Origin: Nocardioides humi
GTDB taxonomy: Bacteria; Actinomycetota; Actinomycetes; Propionibacteriales; Nocardioidaceae
Direction: 5' to 3'
DNA length: 64,000 bases
Assembly (NCBI RefSeq): GCF_006494775.1
Contig: NZ_CP041146.1
Coordinates: 868,001-932,000, forward strand
This document shows positions 52,738-62,500 of this stretch, one piece after another (the stretch's first letter is position 1; each line of letters starts with the position of its first letter). The position numbers and the translations under genes were made by a program. The notes under the pieces were generated by a model. It saw nothing but the letters and a program-made list of their open reading frames with translations, ran no database searches and had not been told where the DNA came from.

Positions 52738-52912
52738 GCCGTGTCTCCCATCTCCTGGCGGCGCCCAGGCCGTCCAGCACGCACACTGGCGGCGTTGCCG
52801 ACGCTCGACGTGCGCCCAGCATGCCTTCGCGACGAGGTCCGAACGAAGTGGCCTTTGCCATCGCACGCACTGGACGACCCGGGCATCCACCGAGAAACGG
52901 GAGACACGGCCT
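52737..52912 (+). repeat. Inverted repeat spanning the whole gap before the FHA gene
   Basis: Arms of 13 bp (52737-52749 with 52899-52911) are perfectly complementary, and one more pair (52736:52912) extends them. The left arm starts at the last base of the upstream stop codon. The right arm contains GGGAG, the only ribosome site for the FHA gene at 52914. Inside, CGTCCAG and CTGGACG also pair. Confidence 0.6.
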
Positions 52913-52913
52913 C

Positions 52914-54170
52914 ATGACACACACCTCGGCAGACGACTGGACCGCGGCGACGGTGGTGCCCGGGCCCGGCGGCGGCACGCTGGCCCGGTTCGGGCCGGTC
53001 GTGCTCCTCGTCGGCTCCGACGACCCCGAGGTCGTCCGGCCCTATCTCGAGCACGCGGAGATGGTCGCCGCCAACGGCGGGCAGGGCCGGCAGCTGATCC
53101 GCGGGTTCGCGCTGATGCTGTCCACCACGGTCGAGGAGTCCCCCGGCTTCGCGGCGTTCGCGCCGCACACCACCGGCCTCGCGGTCTTCGTCGACGGCGA
53201 CGTCACGGTGAGCGTCGACGACCAGGAGATCAGCGGGGCCGCGTCGCTGGCGTGGGTCGAGCGGCTGATCCCCTGGCCGGTCGGCTCGGTGACCGCCACG
53301 CTGCCGAGCGCCTCCGCGCCGGCCGGGGCGTCGTCGTACCGGCTCGACGGCGGGGTCGTGCCCGCAGGGTCGTTGCTGGTGCCGTCCGGTGGGAGTACGC
53401 CGTCCGCGTCCGGGCCTGCGGAGGTCGTCCGCCCGGCGACCCAGGTCCGGCCGCCCGTGCCGGAGCCGGTCGCCGAGGCGGCGCCCGAGCCGGCCACTCC
53501 CGAGCCGGCCACTCCCGAGCCGGTCGCGGCTGCGGCTCCCGTCGCCGGGCGGCCGCTGCCGCCGACGCCCGCAGACGAGCACGTCAGCTTCCAGTCGGTG
53601 CTGATCAGCGAGGTCGACGAGGACGTCGACGACTTCGAGCCGCTGCCGATCGTCGAGGACGCCGCGCAGGTGCAGGAGCACCAGCACCAGGAGCAGGTCC
53701 GCGGCGTCTACTGCAAGAACCAGCACTTCAACGACCCGCGCGTGCTGTTCTGCGGGATCTGCGGGATCAACATGGTCCAGCAGACGCCGGTGCTGGTGAA
53801 CGGCCCCCGGCCGCCGCTCGGCGTGATCGTGCTCGACGACGGATCGGTGTTCCAGCTGGACACGCCGTACCTCCTCGGCCGCGACCCCAGCGGCGACGAG
53901 CGGATCGGGTCGGGCGAGTTCCGGCCGCTGCCGATCATCGACCAGTCCAACCAGGTCTCCCGGGTGCACGCCCGGCTGGAGCTGCGGGGCTGGGACGTCG
54001 TGCTCGTCGACAACAACTCGACCAACGGGACCTACGTCCACCTGCCGAAGACCCCCGACTGGGTGCGGATGCCGCCCGGGACCGAGCAGGTCCTGGTGCA
54101 GGGCACGCGGGTCCGGATCGGGCACCGCACGCTGGCGTTCAACACGCACGCGGGCAACGTCGCCGGCTGA
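52914..54170 (+). CDS. Zinc-ribbon-FHA domain protein
   Basis: A protein of 418 aa. An N-terminal globular domain of about 150 residues (GTLARFGPVVLLVGSDDPEV) is followed by a Pro/Ala/Glu-rich linker, a zinc ribbon (CKNQHFNDPRVLFCGICG, about 264-281) and an FHA domain (LLGRDPSGDERI, SRVHARLEL, NNSTNGTYV, about 320-400). FHA residues Arg, Ser and Asn for phosphothreonine binding are present. A likely reader of the kinase encoded at 49.7-50.5 kb. ATG 52914 has only GGGAG upstream, inside an inverted repeat. Confidence 0.82.
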   Translation: MTHTSADDWTAATVVPGPGGGTLARFGPVVLLVGSDDPEVVRPYLEHAEMVAANGGQGRQLIRGFALMLSTTVEESPGFAAFAPHTTGLAVFVDGDVTVSVDDQEISGAASLAWVERLIPWPVGSVTATLPSASAPAGASSYRLDGGVVPAGSLLVPSGGSTPSASGPAEVVRPATQVRPPVPEPVAEAAPEPATPEPATPEPVAAAAPVAGRPLPPTPADEHVSFQSVLISEVDEDVDDFEPLPIVEDAAQVQEHQHQEQVRGVYCKNQHFNDPRVLFCGICGINMVQQTPVLVNGPRPPLGVIVLDDGSVFQLDTPYLLGRDPSGDERIGSGEFRPLPIIDQSNQVSRVHARLELRGWDVVLVDNNSTNGTYVHLPKTPDWVRMPPGTEQVLVQGTRVRIGHRTLAFNTHAGNVAG

Positions 54171-54180
54171 GAGCAGGCAT

Positions 54181-54234
54181 ACTCCCTCACTTTACACCAC
54201 TTTATACTTATAAAGTGGTGTAAAGTGAGGGAGT
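54181..54234. promoter_or_regulatory. Perfect 26-bp-arm AT-rich palindrome over the fic start
   Basis: Bases 54181-54206 are the exact reverse complement of 54209-54234, with a two-base centre. It is strikingly A/T rich against its surroundings, and each arm has two CACTTTA units. TAAAGT (54221-54226) is 6 bp before GTG 54233, so the -10 element and start codon are inside the palindrome. A bound repressor would block transcription. Confidence 0.8.
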
Positions 54235-55477
54235 GACCGAGGAACGGGGCGACCTGCTACCCGAGCTCGTGGTCGGCCGGGAGACACATCGCTGGGACCG
54301 CGAGCCGGATCACTCCGCCTCGCGTCGCCAGCAACTGTCGGCCCGCGGCCCCTACGAGGCCTCCGTGCCCGCCGCGATCGCCGAAGCCGACCTCCGGATC
54401 AGCTCCTCCCTCCAGGCCGAGGCCGAGGATGCCGTCCGCGAGATCACCCGCTTCGATGCCGAGGGCGTCGCCATCGCGGACCGGCGCGCTGCCCGGGAGG
54501 GTGGTGCCGCAGCCGCCGAGCTCGCCCCGCTGGCCTCCGTGCTGCTCCGTACCGAGTCGGCCTCGTCGTCGGAGATCGAGGGCGTGACGGCCGGCGCACG
54601 CGCGCTGGCCCTGGCCGCCATCGACGCGAAGACCGGCCCGAACGCCCAACTGGTCACCGCCAACGTCACCGCGATGCAGCGCGCCGTCGCGCTGGCCGAT
54701 GACATCGACGTCGACACGATCCTGGCCGCCCACGCGGCCCTGCTGGACCGGCACGTGTACGCCGCGCCCGGGCGGTTGCGTGACCAGCAGGTGTGGCTCG
54801 GCAGCAACGCGCTGAGCCCGCACACCGCGTCGTTCGTCCCGCCCCACCACACGCGGGTCCCGGCCGCGCTCGACGACCTCATCGCCTTCGTGCACCGGGC
54901 CGACCTGCCAGTGCTCGTGCAGGTCGCGATCGCCCACGCGCAGTTCGAGACGATCCATCCCTTCGACGACGGCAACGGTCGCGTCGGACGCACGCTCGTC
55001 CACGCGATGCTCCGTCACTCCGGTGTCACCCGCACCCTCATCATCCCCGTCTCGGCCGGGCTGCTGACCGACACCTCGGCCTACTTCCACGCCCTGACCG
55101 ACTACCGCGAGGGGTACGTCGAGACGATCGTGCGCCAGTTCGTCAACGCCTCGTTCCGCGCCCTCGACAACGGTCGGCGGCTCGTCGAGGAGCTGGAGCT
55201 CATCCACGACCGATGGAGCGAGAGCCTGCCGTCCCGGCGCGGGTCCGCGGCCAGGCGGCTCCTGCCTCACCTGCTGAGCCAGCCCGCCATCAACGTGACG
55301 TACGTCGAGAGCGCCACCGGCGTCGCCCTGTCGGCCGCCCAGCGTGCTGTCGAGCAGCTCGAGGGGGCGGGCATCCTCGAGCGCACGAGCGGGGGGCGAC
55401 GCAACCGGGTCTGGATCGCCCCCGAGGTCATCGCCGCGCTCGATGCCTTCGCCGAGCGGGTCGGACGCCGAGGCTAG
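54233..55477 (+). CDS. Fic family protein with inhibitory helix and C-terminal winged helix
   Basis: A protein of 414 aa. Fic domains transfer AMP or another nucleotide to protein hydroxyls. The active site HPFDDGNGRVGR (about 243-254) is complete. The N-terminal SSSEIEGV (about 113-120) matches the S/T-xxx-E-G/N inhibitory motif that keeps Fic enzymes off. The C terminus (NVTYVESATGVALSAAQRAV, about 350-369, then wing) is a helix-turn-helix. GTG 54233 lies in the palindrome. Self-repression is inferred. It could be a toxin-antitoxin-like single-gene unit. Confidence 0.88.
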   Translation: MTEERGDLLPELVVGRETHRWDREPDHSASRRQQLSARGPYEASVPAAIAEADLRISSSLQAEAEDAVREITRFDAEGVAIADRRAAREGGAAAAELAPLASVLLRTESASSSEIEGVTAGARALALAAIDAKTGPNAQLVTANVTAMQRAVALADDIDVDTILAAHAALLDRHVYAAPGRLRDQQVWLGSNALSPHTASFVPPHHTRVPAALDDLIAFVHRADLPVLVQVAIAHAQFETIHPFDDGNGRVGRTLVHAMLRHSGVTRTLIIPVSAGLLTDTSAYFHALTDYREGYVETIVRQFVNASFRALDNGRRLVEELELIHDRWSESLPSRRGSAARRLLPHLLSQPAINVTYVESATGVALSAAQRAVEQLEGAGILERTSGGRRNRVWIAPEVIAALDAFAERVGRRG

Positions 55478-55484
55478 TAGCGTC

Positions 55485-57502
55485 CTAGACAGCCGCCTCG
55501 GCGGCGAGCGGGACGGCGGCGAAGTCCACGGGGGCGGCGTCGAGCTCGGCCCGCACCCGGACGGCGGGACCGGCGGCGTCGAGGGGGCCGACCTGGAGGG
55601 GCGCGGCGGCGAGGGGGCCGGGGTCGTCGCCGGGTACGGCGAACCGGACGCCCCGGGCCTCGAGGGCCGACTGCGCGGCGGACTGGCGCCGGCCGCCGTC
55701 GCCGCGCAGGGCGAGGGTGGTCCCGCGGGCCAGCGCGAGCCGGGCGCCGAGCACGACGGCGGCCTCACCGTCGCCGCCGGCGGCCCAGTCGACGATCACG
55801 GGCGCGTCGGGCTCCGGGAGCGTCGTACCGGCCTGGACGAGGAGGACCGGGGACTCGTTGGCGGCGACGACCGCGTCGAGGGCGGGGTCGTCGGACCAGG
55901 CGACCATGCCCTGCGGGCGGAGCGCGCCGATCAGCTCGACCAGGTCCTCCTGGACGTCGGCGCTGGGGTGCGCGATGACCCGGACGGGGACGCCGAGCTC
56001 CTCGCCGCGGTGGACGAGCGCCTGCTGCCGCTCCATCGCGGAGGCCATCTCGGCGAGGTCGAGCGACATCCCGCTGCCGACCTCGAGCGGCCGGCCCTGG
56101 GGGTGAGGTCGGCGAGCACGATCTCGGCCGGGCGCGCGCCGGCCAGGGCGGCGACGGCGAGCTCGACGGGCAGCCGGTTGTCCTGGTCGTCGCGGGCGAG
56201 CACCAGGATCCGGTCGACGGCCTCCTCGCCGAGAGCGGCACGCTCGGCCTCGGCGATGTCGCGGGCGACCCGGCGCTGGGGATAGGTGAACCCGAGCAGC
56301 GGCCCGGTCATCACCGTGGTGACCAGGGCCATGATCACCATCATCGTGAACAGCTCCTGGCTGAGCAGGCCCTTCTCCAGGCCGACGTTGAGGATGATCA
56401 GCTCGGTCAGGCCGCGGGTGTTCATGAGCAGGCCGAGCGAGCTGGCCTGCCAGTGCGGGACCTTCTGGAGCCGGGCGCCGACGTACGCGCCGACGTACTT
56501 GCCGACGATGGCGACGGCCAGGATGGCGACCATCGGCAGGATGTGCTCGGTGCCGAGGCCCTGGATGTTGACCTTGAGGCCGGAGATCAGGAAGAACACC
56601 GGGAGCAGCAGGAGCACCGAGATCTGCTCGAGGCGGACCAGGATCTCGTGCCGGAGGGCGGCGGCCTGCTCGTGCGGGATGATCGCGCCGAAGAGGAAGG
56701 CGCCGAAGATGTAGTGGATGCCGAGCACCTCGGTGGTGGCGGCGAAGAGGAGCATGCCGACCAGCACGACCGAGAGGACCGTCGGGGTGAGCTCGCCCGC
56801 CCGGTGGTAGGCGCGGGTGAGCCAGGTGAGCGCCGGGCGGATGACGAAGACGGCGAGGGCGACGAACGGGATGGCGAGGTAGATCGCCCAGCTCGGCAGG
56901 TGGCCGTGGCCGCCGTCGACGCCGGCGATCGCGAGCACGACGGCGAGCAGGGTCCAGGCGATGATGTCGTCGGTGGCCGCGCAGGCGAGGGCGAGGCCGC
57001 CGGTCTCGGTGCGGTGCATCCGCCGGTCGGTGAGGATCCGCGCCAGGACGGGGAACGCCGTGATGGACATCGCCGCGCCCATGAACAGCGCGAACGGCCA
57101 GAACTCCGCGTCGGCCGGCTTCAGCGCCTCGGTGGCGCCGCTGCTGACGAACAGGTGGGCCAGGCCGATGCCGAGGGTGAACGGCAGCACGATCGAGGTC
57201 AGCGAGACCGAGACCGCGACCTTCTCCCGGCCCCGGACCAGGCCGAGGTCCAGCTCGAGGCCGACGACGAACATGAACAGCACCAGGCCGACCCGGGCAA
57301 GGACGTCGAGGAACCCGCGCTGGTCGACCGGGAAGATCTCCTGGCTCAGCTCCATGCCGAGCAGACTCGGGCCGAGCAGTACGCCGGCGCCGATCTCGCC
57401 GACGACCGGCGGGATGCCGATCTTGGCGACCGCCGCTCCCGCGAGGCGGGCGACGACGATGATCAGTGCCAGGAGGGCCAGGACCACGGCGATGTCGAGC
57501 AC
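55485..57502 (-). CDS. CPA2-type cation:proton antiporter with C-terminal USP-like domain; frame interrupted
   Basis: The N-terminal part (about 1-400) has 12 or so membrane helices, including IGIPPVVGEIGAGVLLGPSL, ACAATDDIIAWTLLAVVLAI (Asp pair for ion binding) and LLMNTRGLTELIILNVGLEK. The C-terminal cytosolic domain (LPVELAVAALAGARPAEIVL onwards) is a universal-stress-protein fold. The frame breaks in the G run 56099-56103; one added base joins LADLTP to QGRPLEVGSGM (about 672 aa). GTG 57502 follows TAGGCT (57509-57514) by 6 bp. Confidence 0.87.
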
Positions 57503-57530
57503 CGTCGCAGCCTATGGGTTTTTGCCGTCC

Positions 57531-58607
57531 TCAGGTGGTCTCCCAGCGGAACAGCTTCGCGGCGAGCCCCGTGATCACCGCGGCGAAGGCGGCCAGGATC
57601 AGCAGCGGCACCACCGCCGAGCCCGGCCCCTGTCCCCGGACCATGACGTCGAGCATCCCCTCGTTGAGGTGCTTGAGCGGCAGCACGTCCGAGAACCGCC
57701 GCAGCCAGACCGGGGCGGCGTCGAGCGGGAAGAAGGAGCCGCTGAGGAAGGCCATCGGCAGGACCAGGAAGTTGGCCAGGTTGACGGCGCCCTCGACCGT
57801 CTTCGCGACCGCGCCGGCGAACAGTCCCAGCGCCATGAAGCACAGGGTTCCGACGATGATGAGAGGCAGCGCCATCCACCACGAGCCGGTCAGCTGGAGC
57901 CCGAAGGCGGCGGCGCCGAGGCCGATGAAGATCGCGAACTGGACCAGTGCGATGGACAGGGTGACCGTGATCCGGGCGGCGACGACGGTGCCGGTTCCGA
58001 CCGGGGCCAGCTGGAGGCGGCGCAGCAGCTTGGACTGCCGCCAGCCCTGCAGCGTGGCCGCGGCGCCGAAGGCCGCGCTCATCGCGATCGCCCACCCCAG
58101 CAGCCCGGGAGTGACGAACTGGATCGTCGTCAGGGAGTCGTCCTCGACCCGCTCGGTCACCAGGGTGAACTTCGGCGGGGTGCCGCTGACGGCGACATTG
58201 GTGCCGTCGACGAAGGCCCGCAGCGTGCCCTGGGTGACGGCCGCCTTGACCTGCTCGGTCTGCGTGTAGTGCGCGATCAGCTCGTCGCCGCGCTGCTCCA
58301 GCGCGACGTCGGCGTCGCCCTTGCGCACCTGCTCGAGCGCGTCCGCGAGGTCGTCGCTGCGGGTCACCTCGAAGGTGGCCTCGAAGGCCTCCTCGGCCCC
58401 CTCCGGCAGCTCCTGGACGAGCGGGACGCTGCCGACCTGGATCATGTCGACCTTGGACTGGTCCTGGTCGGAGAACAGCCCTCCGAAGAGGACCAGGAAC
58501 ATCAGCGGGAAGATCACCGCGAAGAAGACCGATGCCTTGTCGCGGACGAACCCGCGCAGGATGGCCAGCGAGAGGGCCCAGAACGGGGACTGCGGTCGGG
58601 TGGTCAT
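57531..58607 (-). CDS. ABC-2 type transporter permease
   Basis: A protein of 358 aa. One helix near the N terminus (SVFFAVIFPLMFLVLFGGLF, about 25-44), a long extracytoplasmic loop (about 48-165), then five helices including LANFLVLPMAFLSGSFFPLD, the ABC-2 signature region. Substrate unknown (drug or lipid exporters are common). ATG 58607 overlaps the ATPase stop by ATGA. Confidence 0.88.
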   Translation of the reverse strand: MTTRPQSPFWALSLAILRGFVRDKASVFFAVIFPLMFLVLFGGLFSDQDQSKVDMIQVGSVPLVQELPEGAEEAFEATFEVTRSDDLADALEQVRKGDADVALEQRGDELIAHYTQTEQVKAAVTQGTLRAFVDGTNVAVSGTPPKFTLVTERVEDDSLTTIQFVTPGLLGWAIAMSAAFGAAATLQGWRQSKLLRRLQLAPVGTGTVVAARITVTLSIALVQFAIFIGLGAAAFGLQLTGSWWMALPLIIVGTLCFMALGLFAGAVAKTVEGAVNLANFLVLPMAFLSGSFFPLDAAPVWLRRFSDVLPLKHLNEGMLDVMVRGQGPGSAVVPLLILAAFAAVITGLAAKLFRWETT

Positions 58608-59501
58608 GCCCGGTACTCCCGTCCGGTCAGGGCCAGGAAGACGTCCTCGAGCGTGCCGGTCTGGACCCGGACGCCGTCGAGCCGGTCGGAGGCGGCCAGC
58701 GTGCCGAGCACGGCGGTGGGCTCGCGGGTCACCAGCACGACGCCGTCGACGCCCTCGTCGGTCTCGAGGACGCCGTCGATCGTGGCGGCCGTCTCCGTGT
58801 CGAGTACGCCGGGCGCCACCGTGATCCGCGGGGGCATCGAGGCCGCGGACCAGCGCGGCCGGGGAGTCGTACTGGAGGATCCGGCCGTGGTCCATCACCG
58901 CGACCCGGTCGCAGAGCACCTCCGCCTCGTCCATGTAGTGGGTCGTCAGCACCACGGTGCGCCCGCTGTCGTTGATCGAGGACAGCAGGTCCCACAGGTT
59001 GCGGCGCGCCTGCGGGTCCAGGGCCGCGGTCGGCTCGTCGAGGAACACCAGCTCCGGGTCGTGGACCAGGGCGCAGGCGATGGACAGCCGCTGGGCCTGC
59101 CCGCCGGAGAGGTCCTCGACGCGGGTCTCGGCCTTGTCGGTGAGCCCGACGCGCTCGAGCCAGGCGTCGGCGGTCGCCTGCCCGACGCCGTACAGGCTCG
59201 CGAAGGTGCGGATCTGCTCGCGCGCCGTCAGCCGCTCGAAGAAGGACGAGGCCTGGAGCTGGACGCCGATGCGCGGCTGCAGCCGGGTGTTGCGCGGCCA
59301 CACCGCCTCGCCGAGCACCTCGATCCCGCCGGCGTCCGGCCGGCGCAGGCCCTCGACCATCTCCAGGAGCGTGGTCTTGCCCGCGCCGTTGGGGCCGAGC
59401 ACCCCGACGAACTCCCCCTCGGCCACGTCGAGGCTCACGTCGTCGACGGCGACCAGGTCGCCGTACCGCTTGGTCAGTCCGGTCACATGGATGGCAGTCA
59501 T
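58604..59501 (-). CDS. ABC transporter ATP-binding protein; frame interrupted
   Basis: Walker A LGPNGAGKTTLLE (about 36-48), signature LSGGQAQRLSIAC (about 133-145), Walker B LVFLDEPTAALDP and the switch His in LTTHYMDEAE. The C-terminal regulatory part (RITVAPGVLDTETAATIDGV to the stop) is in another frame. Here one base too many in the G run 58830-58834 explains it, opposite to the other interrupted genes; about 298 aa if restored. It pairs with the permease by ATGA overlap. ATG 59501 follows TAGGGT by 8 bp. Confidence 0.87.
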
Positions 59502-59523
59502 CCCTGACGACCCTAACCGGGGC

Positions 59524-62500
59524 TCAGGCGAGCAAACCTCGCACCACCCGCAGGCCGACCGAGACCTTCGCGATGTCGGTCGGCTCGTCGGCGCAGACCG
59601 CGGTGAGGGCGCCGATCGCCTTGTCGACGACCCCGCCGGCCTCGCCCTCCCACGACGAGACCCGCCGGGCGGCGGCCTCGTGGGGGTCGTCGGTGCCGGT
59701 GACGTCGGCGGTGGCGTCCAGCACCTGGGCGGTCAGCTGGGCGTGGACGGCGTGCAGGTCGTCGCGCAGGGCGGCGCGGGCCATCGTCTGCCACTGGTCC
59801 TCCCGGGGCAGGTCGACGATCCGGCGCTGCAGCGCGGACAGGCCGAGCCGCTCCCCCAGCGCGAAGTGGACGCGCGCCACCTCGGCGGGGCTCAGGTCGT
59901 GGCTGTCGGCGATCTCGACGACGTTGAGCAGCGTGTAGGCGACGTCGAAGGACGCGACCCGGGCCGCGAGCTCCTCGGGGACCTCCTGCTTGACCAGCTG
60001 GGCGCGCCGGGCCTCGTACGCCGCCAGCTCGGCGCCGGTCAGCAGGTGCGGCAGCTCGAGCATCGTCTCCTGCACGGGAGCGGCGAAGAAGTCGACGTTG
60101 CCCTGGCTGTCGAGCGGCGGCCGCCGGTTGGTGACCAGCCAGCGGGAGGCGCGCTCGACGAGGGTGCGCATCTCCACCCGCATCCGGGTCTGCACGGCCG
60201 CGTCGAGGACGTTGTCGTACTGCTCCAGCTCGCGGCGCAGGCCGAGCGAGCCGAAGATCTCCCGGGCGACGAAGTTGGCGCGGGTGAGCTCGGCGGCGCT
60301 GGCGCCGGTCTCGCCCGCCAGGCGCGGCCAGTAGGTCATGCCGGCGCCGTTGACGAGGTCGTTGACGACCTGGGTCACGATGATCTCGCGGCGCAGCGGG
60401 TGCGCGCCGACCTGGTCGCGGAAGCCGGCCTGCACCGGCGCGGGGAAGTACGACTCCAGGTCCAGGCTGAGGTACGGGTCCTCGGGCAGGTCCGAGGCGA
60501 GCAGCTCCTCGGCCAGCACGATCTTCGTGTAGGCCATCAGCACCGCCAGCTCGGGCTGGGTGAGCGTGCCGCCGGCCTCGATCCGGCGCGCGACCTCCCG
60601 GCTGGACGGCAGGGCCTCGAGCTCGCGGTCGAGCAGGCCCTGCGCCTCGAGGTCGCGCATCCACTGCTCGTGGACGTGCAGCAGCGAGACGGCGTTCTTC
60701 GCCGCGCTGGCGAGCGCGAGGTTCTGGTCGTAGTTGTCGCGCAGCACCAGGTCGGCGACCTCGTCGGTCATCGACGCCAGCAGCTCGTTGCGCTGCTTGC
60801 CGGTCAGGTCGCCGTCGGCGACGACGCGGTCGAGCAGGATCTTGAGGTTGACCTCGTGGTCGGAGGTGTCCACGCCGGCCGAGTTGTCGATGAAGTCGGT
60901 GTTGATCCGGCCGCCGTTGGCGGCGTACTCGATCCGGCCGGGCTGGGTGAAGCCCAGGTTGCCGCCCTCGCCGACGCAGCGGGCCCGCAGCTGCCCGCCG
61001 TCGACCCGGATCGCGTCGTTGGACTTGTCCCCGGCATCGGCGTCGGTCTCGGCGGCGGCCTTGACGTAGGTGCCGATGCCGCCGTTCCAGAGCAGGTCCG
61101 CCGGCGCCAGCAGGATCGCCCGCATCAGCTCCGCCGGGGTCATCTGCTCGACGTGCCCGGCGATGCCGAGCGCGGCGCGGATGTGGTTGTTGATCGGGAT
61201 CGACTTCGCGCTCCGGCGGAACACGCCGCCGCCCTCGGAGATGAGGGACCGGTCGTAGTCCTGCCAGCTGGAGCGCGGGAGGTCGAAGAGCCGCCGGCGC
61301 TCGGCGTACGACGCCGCGGCGTCGGGCTCGGGGTCGATGAAGATGTCGCGGTGGTCGAAGGCCGCCACGAGCCGGATGTGCTCGGAGCAGAGCATGCCGT
61401 TGCCGAAGACGTCGCCGGACATGTCGCCGATGCCGACGACGGTGATGTCCTCGTTCTGGCAGTCGATGCCCATCTCGCGGAAGTGCCGGCGCACCGAGAC
61501 CCAGGCGCCCTTGGCGGTGATGCCCATCGCCTTGTGGTCGTAGCCGACCGAGCCGCCGCTGGCGAAGGCATCGCCCAGCCAGAAGCCGTAGTCCTGCGCG
61601 ACGCCGTTGGCGATGTCGGAGAAGGTCGCGGTGCCCTTGTCGGCGGCGACGACGAGGTAGGAGTCGTCGGCGTCGTGACGGACGACGTCCGGGGGCGGCA
61701 CGGTCTCGCCGGCGACCAGGTTGTCAGTGACGTCGAGCAGGCCGCGGATGAAGGTCGTGTAGCAGGCGACGCCCTCGGCCAGCCAGGCCTCGCGGTCGGC
61801 GCTGTCGGGGAGCTGCTTGGCGTAGAACCCGCCCTTGGCGCCCACCGGGACGATGACGGTGTTCTTGACCATCTGCGCCTTCACCAGACCGAGGATCTCG
61901 GTGCGGAAGTCGTCGCGGCGGTCCGACCAGCGCAGGCCGCCGCGGGCGACGGCGCCGAAGCGGAGGTGCACGCCCTCGACGCGCGGCGAGTAGACGAAGA
62001 TCTCGAACCGCGGCCGGGGCTCGGGGAGGTCCGGGATGGCGGAGGGCTCCAGCTTGAGCGAGAGGTACGGCTTGGGGGTCCCGCCGTCGGCCTGGAAGTA
62101 GTTGGTGCGCAGGGTCGCGCGGATGTGGGTGAGATAGGACCGCAGGATCCGGTCGTGGTCGAGGCTGACGACGTCGTCGAGGGCGGCGCGCACCTTCTCG
62201 ACCAGTGCCTCCTCGCGTGCGGTGCGGCCCTCCTCGCCCGCGGGGTCGAAGCGGACCTCGAAGAGCGCGACGAGCAGCTGGGCCAGGTCGACGTTGTCGA
62301 CCAGCGCCTGCTCGATGGAGTCGACGGCGAACGGGCTGTTGCCCTGCTTCATGTACTTCGCGTAGGCGCGCAGCAGCATCGCCTGGCGCCAGGTGAGCTG
62401 GGCGCGCAGCACGAGGCGGTTGAAGCCGTCGGTCTCGGTCTGGCCGTCCCACATGGCGCGCATGGCGGCGGAGAACAGCTCGCGGGCGTGGTCGGGCAGC

